Below, piece after piece: positions 43,101 to 52,870 of a stretch of 64,000 nt of DNA; positions within the stretch are counted from its first letter, which is position 1; every line of letters begins with the position of its first letter. Both the position numbers and the translations under genes were made by a program. The notes under the pieces were generated by a model. That model searched no databases. It was given only the letters and a program-made list of their open reading frames with translations, and was not told the origin of the DNA. This DNA comes from Glandiceps talaboti. Its lineage: Eukaryota > Hemichordata > Enteropneusta > Spengelidae. The stretch covers positions 6,596,001-6,660,000 of the forward strand of contig NC_135558.1 of the NCBI RefSeq assembly GCF_964340395.1, read 5' to 3'.

Positions 43101-46100
43101 TTAATACAGTAGTGGACCTGCGATAAGTCGCAGGTCACAGGGTCCATTGTAACAACCGTTATTCATCAAGGGCCGTGAGTTAGCATGTCAATACTGAAAG
43201 TGCAATACTGAAAACAGTATAGTTACATTATGTACCAGTGATTGCTAGCATCTGTGTACACACTGCACAATGCGATAGTAGTGCAATACTGTAAAACATG
43301 GTTGTATTTGCTTGTGCATATGAGTGTTCCATGTATTCAAAATCACGAGTGGTCAGATATGTTCTTTTGAAATTTTGATGTTGTGGATAAACAGATGTGA
43401 TAATATGACAGAACCCCATGGCCTCGCAATGGACGGTAGGGCGTACAGAAGTTATTTTCACGAGTGATTCGGTTTATTCTGCCGCGTATTTTCACGAGCG
43501 ATAGCGAGTGAAAATACAGCAGAATAAACCGAATCACGAGTGAAAATAACTTCTGTATGCCCTGCCGTCCATTGCGAGGCCATGGGGTTCTGTTATTATT
43601 ACATATGTACACCAAAAACGCAATAAAATGCAGGTGGGGAAGGGCGAACAACATATTCGTATGAATATGTATCAGGTCACCAGCTCATGTCATTCAGGTC
43701 AGGCAGAGGTCACAGACGTGAATTATGAGCGATGATTGGTTGTCAACAACAATAAGTATTGATATGCAAATTACGTGTTGACCTGCTCTCGCTGGCTAGC
43801 TCCGCTGTGATTCATTCACAAAACCGATCAGAAGAAATGCATACACGATTATTTTAGTAGTAGAAACAGATACAATTCAACAGCGTGGTATTCTTAGTGT
43901 CCTATATAATAGTACTTCAGTAAAATCTTTCAAAATGTACAATATTATAAAAGTTAGTCTTCATCAGAATCGGAAAAGATTACGGATTGTCTGCAGCGTT
44001 TTATAATGTAAACACACTGACATTGACAAGAACTTTGACAGAGGTGTTTCCGGCGACATGAAATGTGAAATTGAAAGATCCACCGCTAATACGGGTATTT
44101 TCAAAACATTCCGCATAACTGTGGGAATTGATTGACTGCGTTCTGGCTGGTTGATGGTCCTGAGGATTGTGTTGCACGATCTCCCATCGGCTGCATTTGT
44201 TGGGCGTTGTTGATGTGTACGAAGCATCGGTGGCCGTAGTCGCTGGGCGCGTGCCTCGGGTCAGCTTTATTTTGTTGTTGATCATAATAAAATTCACTCT
44301 CAGAAAGTTCAAAATAATTCAAATTAAACAAATCGTTATGTTCAGAATCCACCGAAATATCTTCCATTTGTAAAGTAGTGGTCGCCGGCAATATTTACAA
44401 ACATAAAGTAGTTCGAAAGGTTGTTTACTCATTTGCATAATGAACAGTGAAAATACCTAACTAATTTGCATAGTTATTTGATAGGTAAGGCACTAATTTG
44501 CATAGTTATTTGATACCCCAGAACTTGCGATGGTCGAGAAAAATAGTGAAATACATTATGAACCAACAAAAAATTGTTCAAAAAGTGTGTAACAACAGGA
44601 AAGACACATATGTGCATTTAAAAAAATGCATTTATTTGCTTATTTTCATCAGGAATTGGTTTTACTTTTGGATCTATTTTATCTCATTTTATCTCATTTG
44701 CATAGCCACCAGTGAAAATACCGGTTTTATTTTTGACTGTACACCAACGTACACAATAGTACATATGTAATACTAACAGAACACCATGATTCTTGAATGC
44801 CAGAATGGTGTAGTCTTGTTGATATTTGCACTCATTCTGGCAGTGTTTCCTGTCACTGTTTCACAAATGACTGGCCACAGAGAACACTGCAAACTCTTAC
44901 CCTGGGTATACCACATTGTGGTTACTGTCAAATACGGATATTTGTCATATATGTAATAATATAATTTTAAAATATTTTCAGATTCTTGATGCAACATTTG
45001 ATGACCTCGTGCCATTAGCTATTGCTAAGATGCCAGATAGTATGCGTAAGTAAAATAAACTAATTCTTAATGTCACAGAAAATTTATGTTTCATCATAAA
45101 ATAGACCTGCTCTCAATGGTATACTTCAATCCTCTCATTCTGTCTCATTCTATACATTCAACATAAAGTGTTAGCTGGTGGAGTCATCATGTATTGATAT
45201 TTTAGCAGTCATCCTCCATTGACCCTAATGTAATGACCAATAGAAATCTTCAAAACTCAGTTGCTAGTTCTCCATTTCAAGAAGAATTCATCTTACCGAG
45301 AGCATATGTACAATGGAATAGGCTCCACCCCTTCCTAACACTCTGACTTGCTAACAATACTTCTATGTTGGTTTAGAGTTTGATATGAGAGATCTTCATG
45401 GATGTATTCCCACCCAAAACTTACAAATGTATCTGTGAAGATCTCTCTTAGCAACCTCTAACCAGGTACATGTATATACATGTATCTTGCTTATTTCTGT
45501 GACAAAATTATGGTATAACATTTATGGAACATAGAAATTTTACCATGTTACCATCCTATTATTTGTGGTTGAAAATATTTGCCAAAATAGATAGATAAAT
45601 AAATAAAAATAGAACTTGATCTTACTTCTGTTGCCTTGTAGGGGGTGTGATAACCAGATAAATAAATAAAAATAGAACTTGATCTTACTTCTGTTGCCTT
45701 GTAGGGGGTGTGATAACCAGATAAATAAATAAAAATAGAACTTGATCTTACTTCTGTTGCCTTGTAGGGGGTGTGATAACCAGAGGAATCAGAGATTATG
45801 TCAATCTTAACATTGCAGAACAACTCTCACAGTAAGTCTTTGTTTTTATTCTCTCATAATATTCTCTCAAACTTCATCTCATCAACATTATCAGGGGGTG
45901 TACTACTATAGGCTATCGTCATAGGTCTCAGCTGAGATATGTAAAATGTGATACAGCTGGCATCTTGAAGCTTACATGTGAATGTATGGAGTGTTTTAAA
46001 GAAGGCAGTATATGAAGAGTGAGATTGCAAGAGTTGAGAATGACTGACATGGACACCTTTTAAACTCTCAATACTGAAATACCATCTCCATATGATACAC

Positions 46101-49100
46101 TAGAAACTAATGAGCAAATACGTATAAGAAGATATTTAAATTACCCAAGATTGCTTTTCCTCTTCCTCTATCACATCAAACTGGAATGTAGACATCAACT
46201 TGTGACTATTGTCTCTTCACAGTTATTCTGGTCCATTGAGGCTAATACGAAGAAGTAAAGATGAAATAATTACCACAGAGTAAGTGTATAAACTGATCAA
46301 TCCAAAAATGAAAACAATCTGACAAACATCACTACTTATGATTACATGAAATACTGCTGTTGCCAAATGTTACAGTCTGGGACTACTGTGTTGCCAGATT
46401 GTTGCCAAATGTTACAGTCTGGAACTGCTGTGTTGCCAGATTGTTGCCAAATGTTACATTCTGGATGTCTTAGAAATGCCAATTTAACTTTAAGGGTACA
46501 ATAATACTATTTTAATTGTTAAAGGTATCATAATTCACCCACATACATGCTTGTGGTGTCAACATATTACCATAAATGAAGTTGCGTTTTCTTCTCAGAT
46601 GGCCCTAGAGGGTGTTTGAAAAATGATTTTTGGTCAGATCCTTGAAATTTAGGGTCGGTTGGGTCATTAGGAACTCAAAATAGATTATGCCAACTTCTTG
46701 CATATCAATAGAATATATCACAAAATCTAGTGCATCCACTTATTCTTTTGCTAGGACAAAGAGGACAGTGGTAGTGAAAAAATTGATCACACCGCTTTGG
46801 AGATGAACTGTGTGTGCAATATTTTCATAGCTTGATGGAAAACACAGAGTGTCAACATTTAATGTAGACAATTATCTTTTACCAGGAACAGAGCTTGATG
46901 CATTTGGCAACTTTCCATGTAGAAAGCTTTGTGTTGATTAAAGTTTTATTCCATCTGTGTATTTTGTTTAATTACAGTGAAGAAAATGTCTCATCGAATC
47001 GTGGCAATGATTTATTGGTGAAAGTCTTAAAACATAGGTAGGTTATTGTATACCCAGTAATTGCATTTCTGACTATCTGAAAGATCTGATTTATCACAAT
47101 TATGGAATTTGGGAATCACGATATTCAGAGAGTTAGTTACTGACTAGTATTCTGCACATGATGTTCTTTCCATTGATGACATAGTCTCTTTATTTATAGC
47201 ACACTTATGCCTCAGTTGATGCTACGAGTAAATAGCTACTGCGTAGGGAATGATTGTTTAGTGAAGGATAGAGCTATTGCAGCAAGAGCAACAAGGGGTT
47301 GTACCTTTCATAGGGATTAATAAATTGTAACAGGGTTTACCAAGCTAGGTCAGTGCAAGGACTTATTTATTGGACAATTCTAGGGAAGTGTAATTAATAT
47401 GTACATGTTCTTTAGTTGCAACAATATGTGCATGCATGCATGTGTGTTTCTTTCTTTCTATGTGCATGTGCATCTGGTCGTGTGTGGATGTATGAGTGTG
47501 TGTGTGCGTGTGCGTGCGTATTTGTATGAGTAATTTTTTTTGTGTGTGTGTCTGTCTCTGTGTGTGTATGTTAACATGTAGACTTAGACACAGGAAATTA
47601 TGTTTAGGCAGACTTGAAAGATTGCAATCGTAAAGTAAAGATTTCGATACTTGTGTAATAATGTATGATAACTGAAAGAAGTAAGTTTTCAATTTATTTG
47701 TTGTTTTTTATGTGTACTAGGTATCCAAAGCTCATCACAGACGAAGGTCTATCAGTACTAAGAGCTTTCCTATCAGCAGATGACCAAGTAACACAATGTA
47801 AGTATACTTATAGCTTGTTAAAGCGACCATATGGATGAGAATTTTGGTATTTAATTTGAGATTTTAATTTATAGAACAACTTTAGTATGTTTTCTACATG
47901 AAAAAACAAAATGAAATAATATATACCAAGTCCTTGTTTGTAACTCAGTCAATTACAAAATGTTAAAATAATGTGCAAAATGTTTGTCATTGTATGAAAA
48001 ATATTTTTTTTTTTTTTTTTTTTTTTTACACTTTTTGAATCTTAATTTTGCAATTTATTGAGTTACAAACAGGACTTGGTATGTGTTATTTCACATCATT
48101 TTTCAAGCAGAAAAACAGGAGAATTGTTTCATAAATTACAATTTCAAAATGAATACCCAATTCTCATCCATATGGCCACTTTAAATAAGGAGTAACAACT
48201 TCTTGTAGTAGGATTTCAACTAATCTTTATGGGGTGATGAAACAGGACCTACTTGAGAATGATAATGTACAATGAAAATTGAGAGGTTTTGGAGAAAGTT
48301 TGTCAGATTTCTCGATATAAAAATCCAGAATATCCATAGGAATAATTGAAAATAATAGCTCTAATATTTCATGAGAAATGAAATATTTTCTGGATGGTCA
48401 AATTTTAAAGAGTAGGAAAAGAACTACTCACTTAATCATCATGACACTTTGTACTTGAGTTGTCAGATTTGTTATCTTGATGTTTATGGTAACTTTTACA
48501 TGATATTAATATGTATATTAATATTTATATCTTACAGTATCTATATTAACATCTATCGAGATGGAAGACTCAGAATGTTTACAGTTACTACAGAGTTACT
48601 CCGAGGAGTACTCATCAGGATTTCCTATGCTTATAGGTAGGTACATTCTCTAATACATGTGGTGTGGCAAATTGTCTCTCTATTTTACTGGGATATGGGA
48701 GTAGGGGTGGACTTGGACTTGGTCTGTGGTGGGACAAGAGATTGGTGACCCACATTCTCCACCAGTATTAAAGCTGTACTAGCGGCAACTGGAAACTTTT
48801 TTTTTTTGGAAATTATGTTGTTAGGTACAATAACTCACTTGTAATGTTGTAAACCGTGAACAGTATTGAATCACCTGCATGAACAGTATTGATTCACCTG
48901 CGTAAATAGTATTGAATCACCTGTGGGTAAACATGTTTTTTGTAGACGTATACATGATCAACATGATTTTTTGGTCTGAACCCAAACAGCGCCCTCAACG
49001 GCGATCACAATTTCAATAATTTTTCTGTACTGCTTATGGATAATATCAACCAATTATTGGTATTTTAACATTTTTCAGTGAATATATAATGTTTGTCTGA

Positions 49101-50360
49101 TTGAAAAATGATACTCCAGTTACTACTAGTACAGCACAAACTGAACTTTCATTCAGGATTTGAAATCACTATGGATAATGTAATTTTTCCACAGTAAGAA
49201 ATATACAGATTATGGTTGCTATTAAACCTGACATTAATAATACAGTAGTGTTGTATTCCATTTGGCAAATGTCAGCCTCACAGACTTTTCTCTGCTTGTG
49301 ATTTTAACAAACTATTACTGACACAAATAAATAAACTACAACAATGGATGAAAGAGTTGACTTTGCCATTTAGAAGTGACCAAATACATTGATTTATATT
49401 GAAGTGCTGTGAAAAGCTAATAAATTTAAACATTGTTTTCTTTATTTCTTTATCAATTTCATATTACAGGTGATGACTTAAGTCCTGAAATAAAGATGAA
49501 ACTCCTTTTATTTTTGGTAAGTTGACGCTGACTATTCTTTCAGTTATTAAGGGCTGGCATGGATAGGGAAGTACCTAAGGGATGATCACACACTGTTACA
49601 TGAGCTCAATCAACAAACTTTTGTTTGCTTAGGGAGGGAGGGGGTCTGGTGTCAATGTGATTGCTGAACTTCATTTTCACACTTCTAACCAAATTTTGAA
49701 AGCTTTCACACCTTCAATGATAACAGGTTCTATATTTACTACTGGGATTTTGATAAGTTGATTAAAATTTACTTCTAATGTGATATACAGTGCTGGGTTT
49801 CTGGTAGTGTTTTAATGTGTTTCATCATGTTTTTACACAACATCGATCGTAGTGGTATGACCGCTACAATTGATATGTTTTGATGTATACACATAATGAT
49901 ATATTGATTTGTGAAGGAAACCTAAAATTTGCAAGTCCTGTTTGTTTTATTTCATAAAAAGGTTGTCGTTAGTGATACCTCTTTTATACTACCAGTGGAA
50001 AGTCACTTTGTAGAGTTGAAAGTCTTCACACAGTGACACAACAGATTGAATGCATACAATTAAGCTGCACATGATATAATAAGTAACATTACTTATCAGT
50101 AGTGTGTTACATGTAATCTGTACTGTTATTAAGGCAACCAAGTACATAGTGGACTCTGATTCAACTCACTGTGGAATATATAACATATTGTTCTATTGTA
50201 TATACCATGTTAATTTTTACCGTTTATATTACAGGCTACCAAGTACATGGTGGACTTTGATTCAACTCACTGTACTCCCTTACCTGCCAGTCAGTTTGTG
50301 TTGCCATGGACACTGGATGAAGAATTTGTCATCTATGATGGAGAACAAGATGATTGTTGA
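28070..50360 (+). CDS. ABHD16A: ABHD16A (BAT5) alpha/beta-hydrolase, phosphatidylserine lipase
   Basis: Twenty exons joined in frame: 28070-28138, 31914-31970, 36078-36144, 37394-37480, 37720-37805, 39223-39293, 39789-39878, 40787-40860, 41177-41325, 42029-42092, 42305-42354, 42712-42876, 44982-45045, 45768-45831, 46223-46279, 46978-47037, 47721-47797, 48538-48636, 49470-49516, 50235-50360 (TGA). The product has 540 residues; human ABHD16A has 558. It begins MATFIKCTFGPRLYRIY (human: MAKLLSCVLGPRLYKIY). Two hydrophobic segments near residues 43-63 and 72-92 anchor it in the membrane. The nucleophile is Ser324 in FAWSIGGY, the acidic residue is Asp399 in RRSKDEIIT (75 residues on, as in human), and a conserved His511 lies in DSTHCTPLP. 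The family hydrolyses phosphatidylserine to lyso-PS. After PWTL the C-terminus has an extra acidic tail absent from human. The vertebrate paralogue ABHD16B is intronless, so this gene is the A type. Confidence 0.95.
28139..31913 (+). other. ABHD16A intron 1, 3.8 kb
   Basis: This first intron contains most of a 2.3-kb imperfect inverted repeat (28731-31058) and the first part of a tandem-repeat field (from about 31080). No exon is seen on either strand. Confidence 0.8.
28731..31058. mobile_element. Long imperfect inverted repeat (foldback or nested DNA element)
   Basis: The outer 140 bp of each end are inverted copies: 28731 on reads aaatacagctgaatcatc, and the reverse complement of 31058 backward reads the same. 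Matching inverted blocks continue inward (29066-29380 against 30738-30035, with extra sequence at about 30207-30575 in the right arm). The central part, about 29380-30030, is single copy. One diverged block (28872-29065 against 30738-30915) no longer pairs well. No transposase is recognised. Confidence 0.75.
31080..33800. repeat. Interrupted tandem-repeat field around ABHD16A exon 2
   Basis: The consensus catggtttgatgtgtgac recurs about a dozen times between 31098 and 33790, each followed by variants of acatttgatgtgt and cagggtatataa. A block of about 230 bp (31158-31391) is nearly repeated at 33199-33430. Exon 2 (31914-31970) sits between the two clusters. Confidence 0.85.
33432..33511 (+). 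repeat. Dispersed repeat, family B, copy 1
   Basis: A segment with gtgtgtttccgataacctga, ccta, then gaccctaaacatttttt. Related copies are at 39372-39438 and 62892-62945. Confidence 0.65.
35080..35545. repeat. Diverged direct repeats
   Basis: The string aaatgtattttgat followed by a gatagaca block recurs at about 35148, 35280, 35358 and 35474. A longer unit that includes acacatgtgctctgatg and agacacgtga is present two to three times. The field lies in ABHD16A intron 2. Confidence 0.75.
35799..35868 (+). repeat. GTCC/GTCT tetranucleotide microsatellite
   Basis: About 70 bp of (GTCC)n with GTCT and ATCC variants, flanked by agacggagtccgggacgg on the left and gcagccgtttcttggagatg on the right. 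Such conserved flanks around a microsatellite suggest it rides in a dispersed element. Confidence 0.85.
36814..36999. repeat. 64-bp minisatellite, 3 copies
   Basis: Three copies with period 64 (starts 36814, 36878, 36942) of a unit containing aatagactacaaccagacag and cccaaaacactag. The third copy is slightly diverged. Confidence 0.93.
37623..37680 (+). pseudogene. Duplicated first part of ABHD16A exon 5 with splice acceptor
   Basis: These 58 bases align without gaps to 37711-37768, the end of intron 4 and start of exon 5. The copy keeps ttttgtag as an acceptor. Read in the exon 5 phase it gives GIDRFSSDKYRKFIKNL against GIGRFSNEEYRKFIKIL in the real exon. Several changes are synonymous, including AGA to CGA. 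No donor site follows before exon 5, so the copy looks broken or partial. Confidence 0.8.
37846..38209 (-). mobile_element. tRNA-derived SINE (antisense to ABHD16A)
   Basis: Read on the - strand, it starts near 38209 with a tRNA-like head: an A-box-like TGGTTAGCGTG (38190-38180) and a B box GGTTCGAGCCC (38154-38144). A body follows, then a tail ending AAGCGCTATATAAG and a short ATT repeat at 37862-37846. These are the parts of a Pol III-transcribed SINE. It lies 40 bp after the exon 5 donor. Confidence 0.85.
39372..39438 (+). repeat. Dispersed repeat, family B, copy 2
   Basis: The segment aaaaattgtttttgataac followed by ctgaccaaccctagttta and gccgcc matches the copy at 33432. Confidence 0.6.
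41387..41632 (+). repeat. Dispersed repeat, family C, copy 1
   Basis: About 245 bp that begins gggggggtctggtatcagt and includes tgatatacagtgctgggttt. It is repeated in the same orientation at 49632-49880. Both copies are in ABHD16A introns. Confidence 0.85.
43406..43598. mobile_element. Near-perfect 193-bp palindrome
   Basis: The left arm begins agaaccccatggcctcgcaa and the right arm ends with its reverse complement ttgcgaggccatggggttct. The arms, about 93 bp each with only a few mismatches, meet near 43502. It can form a long cruciform or RNA hairpin in ABHD16A intron 12. Confidence 0.95.
43577..44790. mobile_element. 1.2-kb element with terminal inverted repeats
   Basis: The left end (43580-43612) reads catggggttctgttattatt then acatatgtac. 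The reverse complement of 44788 backward reads catggtgttctgttagtatt then acatatgtac. The interior is GC-richer, with overlapping openings on the - strand between 43964 and 44391 (about 87-103 codons each, in different frames), which suggests a broken coding region. No transposase domain is recognised. Its left end overlaps the palindrome at 43406-43598. Confidence 0.65.
45595..45783 (+). repeat. 63-bp perfect triplication spanning the exon 14 splice acceptor
   Basis: Three identical 63-bp copies (45595-45657, 45658-45720, 45721-45783) contain the polypyrimidine tract, the acceptor tgccttgtag and the first 16 bases of ABHD16A exon 14. The third copy runs into the real exon. Use of either upstream acceptor would read GVITR and then TAA. 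Confidence 0.97.
46359..46464. repeat. 42-bp minisatellite, 2.5 copies
   Basis: The unit gttgccaaatgttacagtct with ggaactgctgtgttgccaga recurs with period 42 (starts 46359, 46401, 46443). It lies in an ABHD16A intron just after exon 15. Confidence 0.93.
47818..48184. mobile_element. MITE with TTAA at both ends (piggyBac-type target site)
   Basis: TTAA at 47818-47821 is followed by agcgaccatatggatgagaa. TTAA at 48181-48184 is preceded by the reverse complement of agtggccatatggatgagaa. The inner arms also pair around accaagtcctgtttgtaac-like strings. There is a T tract in the centre and no gene. TTAA target duplications are typical of piggyBac-family elements. Confidence 0.85.
48768..49135. 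mobile_element. MITE-like element with terminal inverted repeats
   Basis: The left end reads gctgtactagcggcaactgg; the reverse complement of the right end reads gctgtactagtagtaactgg. Inside are three copies of about 25 bp containing agtattgaatcacctg. No gene is seen. Target duplication is unclear. Confidence 0.75.
49632..49880 (+). repeat. Dispersed repeat, family C, copy 2
   Basis: About 250 bp matching 41387-41632 in the same orientation, including attgctgaacttcattttc and tgatatacagtgctgggttt. Confidence 0.85.
50134..50171 (+). pseudogene. Duplicated first part of ABHD16A exon 20
   Basis: Thirty-eight bases match the start of exon 20 (50235 on), located 101 bp upstream, and are preceded by attaag as a possible acceptor. 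In phase they read ATKYIVDSDSTHC against ATKYMVDFDSTHC. The conserved His is kept. The frame stays open after the match, through to 50364, so use of this acceptor without further splicing would give a different C-terminus. Confidence 0.82.
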
Positions 50361-52230
50361 ACGATGAACAAAATGTTTGCATGTGTTTATTGGCCAGTAG
50401 AGAACAGTATAAAAGGAACTTATTGTTGATTGTCATGGAGTGAAATATTTTGTCTCTTTTAAAGTTCTTGCAATTTAAATGTGATATAATAGCAATCTAC
50501 AAAGTATGTCTTTTAAGTTGAAATATGTTTCGAGACCAATATCCCTGAAAATCAAAGTTTTTGAAGTCTCTCTAGACGTTGCCATATAATAGCTTGTTCT
50601 TGTTCCTAGCCCTTTGAGGGGTCAGTTTTCTTCATTTGAAAGAATCAACAATCTTTTTTCCCCAGCAGAGTTAACATAGTAGTTGGCAACAATATTTGAT
50701 ATAATTTTGACTCGTATTTCAAAAATTTGCACAATCTCTGATTTGAACCGAGAATGTGTTTGAGTTTTCTTGACCAAAGTAACAGTTAAAGTTTAAGATG
50801 TTTATTTGTGAGGCACATACTATGTTAAATGAGTGGATCCTTGCTAGAAGCAATCACAAATGAAAAGTAAAATATTAATGTTAGAAATTATTTTTGAGTA
50901 ATCAGCAAGTGCTCCCTAAATCTATTATCCAGTTAATATGCTGTGAAATGTTACATAATCATAGCCGATACTTTTATTGCACACCATGGTTTGATAAAAC
51001 AGTTCTTATCAAACCATGAAATGTAATACAAGCCTCTGCTGTTCCAACATGCTGTGCCAAGTATTATTAATCCAATTCAATCGTTTACTTCTGTTCGTCT
51101 ATGGTCTGATGTCGGCAGTTGTAAAAAGATGTTATTACCACAAGTCATCCTTCAACCCAGTTTTATCGTGATTATCACAACCACAATCTGATCTGAAATA
51201 CCTTACTATCCTTTCATTTGAGTAATCAGATTCTAGTTATGATTTGATAAGTGTGGACTTAAGTTATTCCATGTTTCTCATTTTATCAACACCTTTACAA
51301 TGATGAGTTAGTTGGTTGGGAAAAAGACAAAAGTAGTGTATGCGTACAAGTTGGTGATACTTTCAGTTCATAATCATACTTTAACAGTCTGAAAAATGAC
51401 AATTAAAATCAGAAGGAAACTAAACCATTTGTTTGTCAACTTGAATTTCAGCAATAAACAATAATTTTTGCTGAGATACAATGTATGCACTTGTGGGGAT
51501 GCTAGCTTACAATCAGTGACAATATGACTTTTGTCTGACCTTGCTTTAGACAGCATCAAATTTTTTTTTCATTATTTCACCTGATTGAAGAAGTACTGTC
51601 TGTTCATAGGAAACATATAATTAAGTACAGGCACCCTAAGTTATTCTGGTATAGTTGTATCTTTGGTTTTCTGTTTTCAAAACTTAATATTACATACAGA
51701 AAGCAGGTACTGTAACATTATTCTGCATTGACTAGCTACTTAATAAGAAATGCAAATATTAATGCACATGTATATGTTGATATACACTCATGTTTATTAC
51801 AATATGTTTGATATAGATTAAGTTTATTTTGTTACAAGTGGGAAATATTACCTTGTCCAAATTTTTCATCTAGACTTGATTTGATCGACTTCTTCAGTGG
51901 ACGTAATGGCATCACATGGTTAATGACAAGTACTTTAGAATTGAGAATCTGATCGTATGTGTGTGTGTGGAAACTGCAACCCCCTGCCTTGTTTCATATT
52001 ATATGTTTTGATTAATAGGGTAACTCAGAAATTATAAGCACAAGTTGCCTGTAGAGTAAATGAGTATCTCTGGTTTGATTTGTCTCGTTGCGGATGTTTA
52101 CAAAGAAACCATTTACTTTGGAGTTTGCTGTTTCCATTTGAATATTCCAAATATGATCATTTTCATTCACTTCATTCATTCATTACTGAAATGCTCTGCC
52201 AAACACATTACTTGAAATAAATGTATGTTT
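50361..52230 (+). other. ABHD16A 3' untranslated region (inferred)
   Basis: AT-rich non-coding sequence follows the TGA. A canonical AATAAA at 52216-52221 is the best candidate poly(A) signal, giving a 3' UTR of about 1.9 kb. No exon or long repeat is seen in it. Confidence 0.5.
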
Positions 52231-52650
52231 TGTTATGATTGTAGATATATTTTGTAAATTTAAAAAAATTTGTAGTTTAGTATGTTCTGTTATATTATGC
52301 AGGTTTTTATGTTCTTATTTATAATTTACACCATTCAAGTCATTTCTAAGATATCAGTAAGACTAAGAGTGGGGGAATCAGAAATATTGTTTGAAATTGA
52401 TAAGTGTAATTGTTCTAGCTGAAAGAAACTGCACTGTAACTTTGAATTGAAACTAGTCTGGGGAAATCAATTTGTTACTTTAAGCATGTTCTGAATCATG
52501 TATGTAATACTCTGAACACATTGTTATTGAGATTTTATCAAATCAACTTGATTATTACAATTAAAAGCAAAGAATTATACACAGTAAAAGTACGGCAATA
52601 ATTGTTTGATTTTTTAAAATTATGTGTATTGATAATTTTGTCGCAATAAT

Positions 52651-52702
52651 GCAGTAAGGTCGTATCTGCTATACAATTGTATAGCAGATATGATCTTACT
52701 GC
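52651..52702. repeat. 52-bp palindrome
   Basis: Two 26-base arms with 24 matches meet at atacaa|ttgtat (centre 52676/52677). It lies about 430 bp after the candidate ABHD16A poly(A) signal. It could be a foldback fragment. Confidence 0.95.
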
Positions 52703-52870
52703 TCTGACTTGACGATTTATCTGTTCTCCTGAGAGCTTCAGACGCTAACAATTATTACCCCTGTCACGGATCTATAGTGACACAACAGCCCTTTAAACTT
52801 CCATTTCAACAACTTTGAGTTCAGTATGCCACACCAATCATGTTTTGTATTCTAATGTCATGGTCATAAT

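Larger units (their letters stand above)
42712..50360 (+). other. ABHD16A: ABHD16A: catalytic core and C-terminus (exons 12-20)
   Basis: Exon 12 (42712-42876) carries the nucleophile Ser324. Exons 13-14 (44982-45045, 45768-45831) encode ILDATFDDLVP and the RGIRDYVNLNIAEQL segment. Exon 15 (46223-46279) carries Asp399. Exon 16 (46978-47037) encodes the conserved SNRGNDLL. Exons 17-19 are less conserved and exon 20 (50235-50360) carries His511. Two of these exons, 14 and 20, show local tandem duplication of their 5' ends. Confidence 0.88.

Noticed and set aside
43964-44391. Overlapping - strand openings as a host gene
   Set aside because: They lie in different frames inside an inverted-repeat element and match no host family I recognise, so a decayed element coding region is more likely.
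45548-45823. 91-codon - strand opening with a repeated peptide
   Set aside because: It is the reverse reading of the 63-bp triplication and part of ABHD16A exon 14.
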